Positions 23,032-30,282 of a DNA stretch of 41,213 bases are shown piece by piece; position 1 is the first letter of the stretch; every line of letters begins with the position of its first letter. The stretch is from contig NZ_LT838843.1 of NCBI RefSeq assembly GCF_900176655.1, forward strand, positions 800,346 through 841,558, given 5' to 3'. The notes below the pieces were generated by a model. The model made no database searches. It saw only the letters and a list, made by a program, of their open reading frames with translations, and was not told the DNA's origin. The translations under genes and the position numbers were made by a program. The DNA is from Collinsella vaginalis. GTDB taxonomy: Bacteria > Actinomycetota > Coriobacteriia > Coriobacteriales > Coriobacteriaceae.

Positions 23032-24042
23032 TCAGAGCTCAATCACATGGCCGCTTTCAGCGGATGCGTGAACCGCGGCGGCGATTCTCGTGGCCTGAAG
23101 CCCGTCGAAAGCGGTTGAGCGGAACGCGCGGCCGTGTAGGATGTCGCTCACGAATTCCTGCATGGGCTCCAGGCCAAATCCGCTTGCCTTATCCTTTTCA
23201 AAATTCATGAACAGATAGTTGGGGAGATCCTCTTTTTTGTCAGTGTAGTTCTTCACCCCGCGGTACGACTCATTCTTTAAATAACAGCGGTCGGTGAGGA
23301 TCACCAGCTGCCCGTCGTTCGACTTGGGAAATGTGTTGGGAAGAACCCAGCTGGTGTCCACGGTCCAAGCCGCCCCGTCACTCATGGTGAGTGTTGCTGT
23401 CAGGGTGTCCCATGTATCGATGCCGCGGGATTGAAGAACACGCTTCGAGCCCTGCGCGTACACCTTCACCGCTTCGGCTCCGGTCATATAGCGGATCAAA
23501 TCGTAGCAATGCACACCGAGGAACCAAGATGGTGAGGATTGAGCTGACCAGGTAAACCAGGATTCAGGTACGGCGATGATGTCGTCAAGCGACATATAGC
23601 CGCGCAGCACGGTGTCCCCGCCGCGAATCATCTCATCGCGCATGCAGTTGTATGCGGGATCCCATCGCTTATGGAAATCCAAGGCGATTCTAACGCCCTT
23701 ATCTTCGGCAAGTCGCATGAGCGTCTCGCACTCTTCGACAGTGGTCGCCAAGGGCTTCTCGATTAGCAGATATGAGATGCCAGCTTCGATCGCATCGCGT
23801 GCAGGTTCGAAGTGGTATGGATCAGAGGTCGCGATGGTGATCGCATCGAGATCTTCTGCCTCGATCATTTCTCGAACGCTTGCATAGCCTTTGATCCCAT
23901 AGCGCTCCTGGGCTTCCAGCCGCCTCTTCTCATTGAGCTCGCAGACGGCGACATTGCTTACCTGGGGATCGCAGAGGAAGGTGCGAAGATGGTAGTTGCC
24001 GTAGATGCCTGCCCCGACAACGCCGATCGATAGGCTTTCCAT
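23032..24042 (-). CDS. Gfo/Idh/MocA family oxidoreductase
   Basis: A 336-residue NAD(P)-dependent sugar or polyol dehydrogenase. The N-terminal Rossmann motif is IGVVGAGIYGNYH (6-18). LLIEKPLATTVEE is the conserved EKP motif, whose Lys takes part in catalysis. DFHKRWDPAYN and the GVHCYDLIRYMTG stretch with the catalytic His lie in the C-terminal domain. It is the last gene of the PTS operon, 25 bp after EIIC, so it probably oxidises the imported sugar phosphate or a derived sugar. The ATG at 24042 follows AAAGGAGG by eight bases. Base composition is lower in GC than the housekeeping genes around. Confidence 0.88.
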   Translation of the reverse strand: MESLSIGVVGAGIYGNYHLRTFLCDPQVSNVAVCELNEKRRLEAQERYGIKGYASVREMIEAEDLDAITIATSDPYHFEPARDAIEAGISYLLIEKPLATTVEECETLMRLAEDKGVRIALDFHKRWDPAYNCMRDEMIRGGDTVLRGYMSLDDIIAVPESWFTWSAQSSPSWFLGVHCYDLIRYMTGAEAVKVYAQGSKRVLQSRGIDTWDTLTATLTMSDGAAWTVDTSWVLPNTFPKSNDGQLVILTDRCYLKNESYRGVKNYTDKKEDLPNYLFMNFEKDKASGFGLEPMQEFVSDILHGRAFRSTAFDGLQATRIAAAVHASAESGHVIEL

Positions 24043-24067
24043 GCTATTGGCCTCCTTTGGGTGTCGG

Positions 24068-25483
24068 CTATTTCGACTCGGTTCCGATCGTCTCTTCAAA
24101 GCGCTCGTCCTCTTTTGCATAGAAGCGCTCCAGGAGCTTGCCGAGTGCGATTGCGACGGCCATGAGCGCCACGAGCAGGAGAGCTCCCACATAGGGGACC
24201 TGTGCGAGCAGGGTGGGGATGAGGATAAACAGATCGCCGAAGGCCATCGTGGTCGCAAGCTGCCCCTCCGCCACGAGCGTCATCCCGGCTGCATCGGCGA
24301 GCTGTGTGAAGAACGGGGCGGCCCAGCTGGAGATCCAGAGCACGATGGGAATGAAGATCAGACTTGAGCAGATGGTGCGTCGGCGATTCGCGCGGTGGAT
24401 GATGGTTGCGAAGCAGACATAGAAGGCCGCGAAGGGAACCTCGCCAAGGGGAAGTGTGATATTGCCGGGGAGCACAGCTGCGACGAACATGAAGATCGGA
24501 ACCATCAAGAATCCAACTGAGATGGTCACCGGATGGCCGATCGTGACGGCGGAATCAAGTCCGATGGAAAGCTGGCGATCGGGGAAGTGCTTGGTGAAAA
24601 AGCTTTTTGCCTGGTTTGAAATGGGGATGAGGCCTCCGACGAGCATTTTCACCACCATGGGGAACAGTTCGAGAAGCGCCGCGGTTTTGATCGTGACGTC
24701 TGCCACGCCCTTGAAGTCATAACCGGCAACTACACCGAAGAACAGTCCGAGGATCAGCCCGAGGTAGATGCGCTCGCCAAATATCAGACTGACATAATGG
24801 CTAAGCCCCTTGCTCTCTTCAAGCTCCTCATCGTCATCTTCGATGGGCTTATGGGCGAAAAACGGGATGAGATCGTAAACCTTATCAAGTACGAGGAAGA
24901 TGGGCGCGCTTGCGGCGGCGAAGCCATGGGGAATCGAGATGGCGGGGATGCCGATGATCTCCTGGGTACGGTGAGCCATGATATCGGCGATCTTGAGGCC
25001 GAGGACCGCATGTGTGACGCCGGCCAGCACACCGAGCCAGAAATTGCCGGTGACCAGTTGAACGATGCCGCCTGTGATTGCGAAGTACCAGAAGTTATAG
25101 ACATCGACGTTGACCGTGTTCGTGAGCTTCAGCGCGACAAGTGCGATATTCACGAGGATGATTATGACAATGAGCGCGGCGCCGATCAGGCTGCTAAAGC
25201 CCACAGCCGCCGCTGGAGAGCCGCCCACATCGATGGCCGTGAGGTTGAGGTTCAGGACCTCGACCATTCGGTTGATGACCGGTCCCAGCGAATCCGCAGT
25301 GAGCGTGGCAACCAGGCTGACGCCGACTAGTCCGATGCCGACGGTCGCGCCCGCCTTGATCGCCCTTCCAGGCTTCAGGCCAAACAACAGACCGATGACG
25401 CACATGAGTATCGGGACGAAGATGTAGCTTCCCAGGTCGACAAAGTACTGAACTGCTCCGGAGACCGTTTCGAAGAATTCCAT
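24068..25483 (-). CDS. PTS galactitol-family EIIC component
   Basis: A 471-residue membrane protein of the galactitol PTS family (GatC-like), which forms the sugar channel and moves the substrate while it is phosphorylated by EIIB. Seen: FVDLGSYIFVPILMCVIGLLFGLKPGRAIKAG at the N-terminus, NTVNVDVYNFWYFAITGGIVQL, and ISIPHGFAAASAP. There are about ten to twelve hydrophobic segments and a charged loop DDDEELEESKG near residue 220. The start ATG follows AAAAGGAG. EIIB lies 37 bp upstream. The true substrate is uncertain; galactitol, arabitol and related polyols use this family. Confidence 0.92.
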   Translation of the reverse strand: MEFFETVSGAVQYFVDLGSYIFVPILMCVIGLLFGLKPGRAIKAGATVGIGLVGVSLVATLTADSLGPVINRMVEVLNLNLTAIDVGGSPAAAVGFSSLIGAALIVIIILVNIALVALKLTNTVNVDVYNFWYFAITGGIVQLVTGNFWLGVLAGVTHAVLGLKIADIMAHRTQEIIGIPAISIPHGFAAASAPIFLVLDKVYDLIPFFAHKPIEDDDEELEESKGLSHYVSLIFGERIYLGLILGLFFGVVAGYDFKGVADVTIKTAALLELFPMVVKMLVGGLIPISNQAKSFFTKHFPDRQLSIGLDSAVTIGHPVTISVGFLMVPIFMFVAAVLPGNITLPLGEVPFAAFYVCFATIIHRANRRRTICSSLIFIPIVLWISSWAAPFFTQLADAAGMTLVAEGQLATTMAFGDLFILIPTLLAQVPYVGALLLVALMAVAIALGKLLERFYAKEDERFEETIGTESK

Positions 25484-25520
25484 GGATTGCGCTCCTTTTC
25501 TGTTGCGAGAAGATGGGCGT

Positions 25521-25799
25521 CTATGCCTTCAGTGTTTCGACAATCTGCTGAGCAACCTCCTCTTCGCCGATTCCCGTCAGGAACGCACTGCCCGTGATGC
25601 AGGGCGTCTGGTACTTTTTTCGGACTTTCATAGTGGTGATGATGAGATCGACTGTGCCGTCGTATCCGTCCACTTGGCCGAGCGTGCATTGAATGAGCCT
25701 GCCTCGTATGCCGTTCTGCTTCAAAACGGATTCAACTTTGTCGAGCACCATGCTCGAAGTGGCAAGTCCCGCCCCACAGGCAATCACGATTTGTTTCAT
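25521..25799 (-). CDS. PTS EIIB component, lactose/cellobiose-galactitol type
   Basis: A 92-residue cytosolic domain with the phosphocysteine loop CGAGLATSS (Cys8). It receives phosphate from EIIA and passes it to the sugar bound by EIIC. VDLIITTMKVRKKY and ITGSAFLTGIGEEEVAQQIVETL match the GatB pattern. Normal size for a stand-alone EIIB. GGAAGGA precedes the ATG. Confidence 0.92.
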   Translation of the reverse strand: MKQIVIACGAGLATSSMVLDKVESVLKQNGIRGRLIQCTLGQVDGYDGTVDLIITTMKVRKKYQTPCITGSAFLTGIGEEEVAQQIVETLKA

Positions 25800-25847
25800 C
25801 TTGTGTCCTTCCGTAGTGGTTGTCGCGCATATCCGGTGCGCATGCTT

Positions 25848-26312
25848 TTACGGTGTGATGTGTTCGTTGAGGGCGTGGCACACCTCATCGCCCGTCTCCA
25901 AATGGAGGAGCGACGAGAGCAGCTCTTCATCTCTAATCAGGCGCATCATGCAGGTCAGCATCTCCAAGTGCGCATGCGCACTTTCCATGGCGAGGATGAA
26001 TATGATGCGAACCGGTAACTCCTCGTCGGCATCTTCCATATTTGCAAAAGGGACCGGGGACCTAAGAACCCCCACCGCCACATGGTTTCCTTTGACACCC
26101 CCGTTTGCATCAGCATGGGCAAGTGCCACGGAAGCGCCCCGGGTTGGGAGGCCTGTGGGATAGTTCCGCTCTCGTTCGCACACGAGATCCGGATACGTAG
26201 GCCCCACACACCCTTGCTCGACGAGGGGCCGCGCCACCTCGCGCAGCGCGTCATCTCGCGTGGGCGACACTATGTCGACCTGTACGAGTCCTGGATCAAA
26301 TTGAAACGTCAT
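25848..26312 (-). CDS. PTS EIIA component (fructose/mannitol type) with active-site His
   Basis: A 154-residue EIIA domain. The active-site region GASVALAHADANGGV carries His66 at the place of the phosphorylated His of EIIA-Fru/Mtl domains. The helix SAHAHLEMLTCMMRLIRDEELL contains the second conserved His. It should take phosphate from HPr and give it to EIIB Cys8. The start overlaps the stop of the upstream EIIA-like gene (ATGA), with GGAGGTGAGG as ribosome site. It is thus translated together with a paralogue that lacks the His. Confidence 0.88.
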   Translation of the reverse strand: MTFQFDPGLVQVDIVSPTRDDALREVARPLVEQGCVGPTYPDLVCERERNYPTGLPTRGASVALAHADANGGVKGNHVAVGVLRSPVPFANMEDADEELPVRIIFILAMESAHAHLEMLTCMMRLIRDEELLSSLLHLETGDEVCHALNEHITP

Positions 26313-26752
26313 GCCTCACCTCCGGTGAATTCCCGATGCACGGCGCGCGCGTCAGGGCTAGATAGAATTCGATCCAACCGATCGCGATCATTAAGGACAT
26401 GCAAAACCTGTTTGAGCAGATCCAGGTGTTCGTGCGGCTCCGCGGCAGCAATCAGCACGAGTAACCGGATGGGCATGCGGGCATGGGCGACATAGAAGGG
26501 CCGTCTTGACAACACCGCGGACACTGCGCGCTCTGTTGCTCCAGAAATAGGGGAGCCTTGCGGGAGAATCGCGTAGGGCGAGATGATACCGGTGCCCCCG
26601 TTAGCCTCGACGTTCTGTAGTATCGACTCGGCTATGCTTTCAGTTGGGAGATCGTCGAGACTCAATGCCTCGCATGCCAGCCGCACGGCTTCCCGCCAGT
26701 CAGGCACATCGGAGACGATGCGAATCCGCTCAACGGGCAAAACCTCCCACAT
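26309..26752 (-). CDS. EIIA-like paralogue lacking the phosphorylatable His
   Basis: A 147-residue protein with the EIIA-Fru/Mtl fold pattern: WREAVRLACEAL, ESIAESILQNVEANGGTGIISP, then AILPQGSP where functional EIIAs have a PHG-type motif. Residue 65 is Gln instead of His. The later PHEHLDLLKQVLHVLND helix with the structural His is kept. It therefore probably cannot carry phosphate and may act by binding, for example to the PRD regulator or to EIIB. The start is placed at the ATG at 26752; a GTG at 26761 with a poorer site is possible. It is the first gene of the PTS operon, about 205 bp after the regulator gene. Confidence 0.75.
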   Translation of the reverse strand: MWEVLPVERIRIVSDVPDWREAVRLACEALSLDDLPTESIAESILQNVEANGGTGIISPYAILPQGSPISGATERAVSAVLSRRPFYVAHARMPIRLLVLIAAAEPHEHLDLLKQVLHVLNDRDRLDRILSSPDARAVHREFTGGEA

Positions 26753-26957
26753 GCGTATCACCCCACTTGCAGGACCTATTCCGATACCGCGATAGATGCA
26801 TCTTGTAACTTCATTATGCGGAGGGGCTTAACATGTATGAAGTCCAAATAGTTTGAATGTATGAGTGCAAGGCCATGTGCTCTCTAGCTATGCTGCAATC
26901 CGTGCAATCTCTCTGCACTTTGGCCTCATGCGTGAGGCGATATAAGGGCACATAGAA

Positions 26958-29018
26958 CTAGGCGATGGCTATTTCCTCAGCGTCTGTGAGGTCGGCTGCA
27001 TGCTTGTTAAGAAGGGATAGGGCGCTTTCTGCATTGCGGCACCGCGTAATACCGCTGACCAGGGCAGATCGCTTGGACAAGTTCATGATCTCCCTGAGTG
27101 CATGCAAATGTGTCCCTTGCTCGGGGTTTGCAAGCGTGAATAGCAAGCGCGCGCAGCGGCCCTCTCCGAACTGAATCGGATCGACTGAGATTAGCAACGA
27201 GAGGCACAGCGCACGCGCCCCTTGCTGAGGTTCCGCGTGTGCGAGGGCTACGTTGTCATGCAGCACGATATACGGGCCGTTTTCGTCGACCAAGTCGATC
27301 ATGGCTTGGACGTATGCATCGGTAACTAAGTTGGCATTGAGAAGGGGGGCTGCCGAGAGGCGGATGGCATCGCGCCAGGAGGGTGCGGTGTCTACAAAGG
27401 TTACGAAGTCCGGTGTAAGGAGATCGAGTACACCGGGTTGATGCCTATCGGGGATTTCAATAAAAGATCCCCCTTTCTGCAGGAAGGCGTAGACTGCGCG
27501 CTTGAGGTCCGGCATTCGGTCATCAGGGACGAAGGCAGATAGTATCTCGAAGAGACCTTCTTCGCGCCCGTCTGCTAGCACATGTGGATTCATGTGCAAC
27601 GCCATCATGGAGGCGATGCGCGACCTATCCGCATCTGTCATCAGGGGGCTTACCTTGATCCACGGGATCTCGCTTCGGATGGGAACGGTGGTAACGATAA
27701 AATCCGCTTCGCCGAGATAGGAGTTGACTTCTTCTGCTTGGATGATGGCGACAACGGTTACATTTGCATAAAGCTGCTCGATCTCACGACTCAGCAGTTT
27801 GGAAGTCGCCATGCCGCTCGGGCAGACCACAAGCACGCGGACACCGCGGTAAAAGGGGCTCGCGCTTTGGCGCAGGTGACCGGCGAAATGCATGGTAATG
27901 TAGGTAATCTCACTGTCAAACAGGGGAAAAGGGAATGCCTCTCGCAGATCCGCTCCGAGTTCAGATACCAGTCGATACAGATCGAGGTAGTGGTCTTTGA
28001 CCTCTTGGAGAAACGGGTTGATAACCTGAATGGAGAGGCGATGATAGTAAGCAGAGAGCTTGAAATGCATGTAAAGCGAGTTCACCAGGCCGTCTTTCTC
28101 GATGAAATCGCAATGGGTCACATGTTCAAATAGATTTACGAAACGTTGAGCGAGCTCGAAAAGGCGTATATCGTCGTCCCCCTCATCGATTCGCGCGAGG
28201 CGGCCGGCGCGCGAACCAAGGAGCTGCACACTCAGATACAGCTGCTCATATTCGCTCAGATCGTTGAATCTTTCTTTGACAAGCTGGTGCTCGCGCGTGT
28301 CTTCGAGGCTTTGAATCTCTAAGAGCGAGCAATCAAACGTGTCATTCGCATTGCAGATAATTGCAAGCGTGCAGGCGATGAGAAGAAGGTCGGCGTCCGC
28401 GTATCCGCTATCGGTCATAGAGCTGATGGCGTTAAGCCGATCGAGATAGTCTTTGACGATTGAAGGGTCGAGAAATTCAAGACGCATGTACGGGGCATCC
28501 GCGAGGAGGCGCTTCAGATGAAACAGGAGAACCGTGCGTTTGGAGAGGGCTGCGCCCTTGATGGCATAGCCGGCTATCGAATCGTAGTCGAGCCAGAGGT
28601 CGTAGCCCTCAAGCTCAGATCGGAGCGCCTTAAGATCATTGAAAACGGTGTTACGGGAGATGTCGAGTGACTGCATGATCGTATCGACGTGCACTGCGGT
28701 GGGGGGATATTGAAGCCAGCAGGCGAGGTAATCCCGACGCTCATCCGGGCGGAGATGCACGTTAGTTTGGTTGCTGGCGAGAAGCCTGGGGACATGCTGG
28801 CGCTGCGAATCGGTTAGGTACCAGCCCTGCCCGCGTCGATTTCGTATGAACCCCAGGGATTGCTCATTTAATTCCTCGTTAACCTTGCTGATGAGGTAGT
28901 AGACGGTCCTACGGCTGCAAGAAAGGCTTTGCTGTAGATGCTCCAGGCTTATAGGGGAGGCCGAGTCATGTAGGAGTTCGATGAGCGTCCGTCGGCGCTC
29001 CTCGTACGATACCGTCAT
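26958..29018 (-). CDS. PRD-containing PTS regulator (HTH-HTH-PRD-PRD-EIIB-EIIA)
   Basis: A 686-residue multidomain activator of the MtlR/LicR type. Domains: HTH_11 (about 8-60), Mga-like HTH (88-165), PRD1 (175-275), PRD2 (285-385, with His in YMHFK and TMHFAGH), an EIIB-Gat domain with Cys399 in VCPSGMATSKLL, and an EIIA domain (about 535-680) with His594 in VALAHAEP. HPr and the EII proteins phosphorylate PRD, EIIB and EIIA sites and so tie activity to substrate and glucose supply. It has DNA-binding rather than RNA-binding domains, so it should bind upstream of the PTS genes. The start ATG follows GGGGGA. It lies on the same strand as the PTS genes. Confidence 0.92.
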   Translation of the reverse strand: MTVSYEERRRTLIELLHDSASPISLEHLQQSLSCSRRTVYYLISKVNEELNEQSLGFIRNRRGQGWYLTDSQRQHVPRLLASNQTNVHLRPDERRDYLACWLQYPPTAVHVDTIMQSLDISRNTVFNDLKALRSELEGYDLWLDYDSIAGYAIKGAALSKRTVLLFHLKRLLADAPYMRLEFLDPSIVKDYLDRLNAISSMTDSGYADADLLLIACTLAIICNANDTFDCSLLEIQSLEDTREHQLVKERFNDLSEYEQLYLSVQLLGSRAGRLARIDEGDDDIRLFELAQRFVNLFEHVTHCDFIEKDGLVNSLYMHFKLSAYYHRLSIQVINPFLQEVKDHYLDLYRLVSELGADLREAFPFPLFDSEITYITMHFAGHLRQSASPFYRGVRVLVVCPSGMATSKLLSREIEQLYANVTVVAIIQAEEVNSYLGEADFIVTTVPIRSEIPWIKVSPLMTDADRSRIASMMALHMNPHVLADGREEGLFEILSAFVPDDRMPDLKRAVYAFLQKGGSFIEIPDRHQPGVLDLLTPDFVTFVDTAPSWRDAIRLSAAPLLNANLVTDAYVQAMIDLVDENGPYIVLHDNVALAHAEPQQGARALCLSLLISVDPIQFGEGRCARLLFTLANPEQGTHLHALREIMNLSKRSALVSGITRCRNAESALSLLNKHAADLTDAEEIAIA

Positions 29019-29226
29019 ACTTCCCCCTTATGCAGCTCGTTTGCATGAGCCTACCACACGTCTCAGTCAGCTCTTGTTGTTTCGCATTGCTGCAAAGCCA
29101 GGGCAGATCATTGGCGGGGCCGCTGTATTGGGCTTTTCCATCGAATCGTGCGGATTGCCGAGTCACCGCTGAGCAGGGAATGCACAGCAAGTCTAGTGCG
29201 ATGTCCTCAAGCAAAAACTTTACGCT

Positions 29227-29424
29227 TTGGCACAGGCTTCCCCTCCACTCGCGCGAACCTCCTCAGTTTGGTATAGGTTTTTGCCCTCAGCCTGAGTAGG
29301 CAAGAAGATTTTCGACGAAATGCGCAGGTCAATGTCGCGTGCTGAGGGCGTCTGCTTCACGCCGCTGCCAAAACCTGTACCAAACTGAGGAGGTTTTGCC
29401 GCGTGGTCACAGAACCTGTACCAA
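29227..29424. repeat. 198-bp inverted intergenic element, copy 3
   Basis: Left arm: TTGGCACAGGCTT at 29227 and TTGGTATAGGTTT at 29268. Right arm: AAACCTGTACCAA at 29371 and GAACCTGTACCAA at 29412. The offset is 41 bp in both arms and the axis is shared (29227+29424 = 29268+29383). GCAAAAACT precedes the left arm as in copy 2. An inner inverted pair is GCCCTCAGC (29283) with GCTGAGGGC (29341). It lies at the edge of the low-GC PTS region. Confidence 0.78.
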
Positions 29425-29530
29425 AGCGGAGAGAGCGCCTTCGTCGCTCGAATGCCGCCGGCACCTCCCATGGGGCCATGGGGACTCGTGCTGGCCTGCG
29501 GTCCCGTCAAACATGGAGCTCCCTTGATGA

Positions 29531-29564
29531 TGCACATGATGTGCAATAATGCGCATGCCGTGCA
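29531..29564. promoter_or_regulatory. Double TetR operator over the tetR-activase promoter
   Basis: TGCACATGATGTGCA (29531-29545, perfect palindrome around one base) and TGCGCATGCCGTGCA (29550-29564) are two copies of one dyad, 19 bp apart, each followed by AT. AATAAT at 29545-29550 between them can serve as -10, with TTGATG at 29524 as a close -35. A TetR dimer bound here would shut its own promoter. Confidence 0.65.
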
Positions 29565-29590
29565 ATTGAAGACCACATCGAAGGGGGAGT

Positions 29591-30280
29591 ATGCCGCAGG
29601 CTGAACTCAAATGTGATCGTCGCTCACTCCGCTCGCAGCGGGCGCTCATGCACGCCTTCGCTGGCCAGCTTGCAGACGGCGAGGAGCTCTCGCGCATCAC
29701 CGTGGGCGCGCTCACAGACCGGGCTGGTCTCACGAGGCGCACCTTCTACACCCATTACCGCGACATCCCGGATTTCGTCGCCGCGGTCGAGCGCATCCTC
29801 ATCGGGGAGATCCGCGAGCTCATCATGGGCCTCTCAAAGGCGACCCTGCCTGAGGTCTACGAAAGCATCCAGGACCTCGAGCCCGCTCCTGGCTCTGTCC
29901 GCCTGCTCGAGTACTTCGTCGAGAACCGCGCGGTCATCTCGGGCCTCCTCGGCCCCGCCGGAGACCCGGCCTTCATCAAGCGCATCGTCGACATGGCCCG
30001 CGACGCCATCTCGGAGCGCATGCAGATGGGCATCTACCCGGAGGCCCTCGGCACCTTCTTCGACTACTACGTCTCCTACGTCGTCTCCGCTGAGACGGGC
30101 ATGGTGCAACGGTGGTTTGAGAACGGGATGGCGGAGGGCCCCGAGACGATGGCGCGCATCATGACGGTCATCGCCTTCGTGCGACCCGGCGACCTCTACG
30201 GCCTGCCCATCGATATCAACGTGCCGGCCTACGGCATGAAACTCATGAATCTGAGCACTGAAGAGAACGAGGGGATCTAA
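29591..30280 (+). CDS. TetR family transcriptional regulator
   Basis: A 229-residue regulator. The N-terminal helix-turn-helix is RITVGALTDRAGLTRRTFYTHYRDIPDFV (about residues 35-63), with the TetR-typical TFYTHY recognition helix. The remaining 165 residues are a helical ligand-binding domain. The gene ends two bases before the activase fusion gene, so they are one transcript and the activase is the likely regulated target. GGGGGAGT precedes the ATG. Two dyads immediately upstream suggest autoregulation. The ligand is unknown, perhaps an acyl-CoA or fatty acid; that is inference. Confidence 0.9.
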   Translation: MPQAELKCDRRSLRSQRALMHAFAGQLADGEELSRITVGALTDRAGLTRRTFYTHYRDIPDFVAAVERILIGEIRELIMGLSKATLPEVYESIQDLEPAPGSVRLLEYFVENRAVISGLLGPAGDPAFIKRIVDMARDAISERMQMGIYPEALGTFFDYYVSYVVSAETGMVQRWFENGMAEGPETMARIMTVIAFVRPGDLYGLPIDINVPAYGMKLMNLSTEENEGI

Positions 30281-30282
30281 CC

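Larger units (their letters stand above)
29019..29590. other. 572-bp divergent intergenic region
   Basis: It separates the PRD regulator and the TetR gene. It holds the third 199-bp-type element (29227-29424) and the TetR operator/promoter (29524-29564). Between 29019 and 29212 I see no gene and no well-spaced promoter. Confidence 0.55.
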
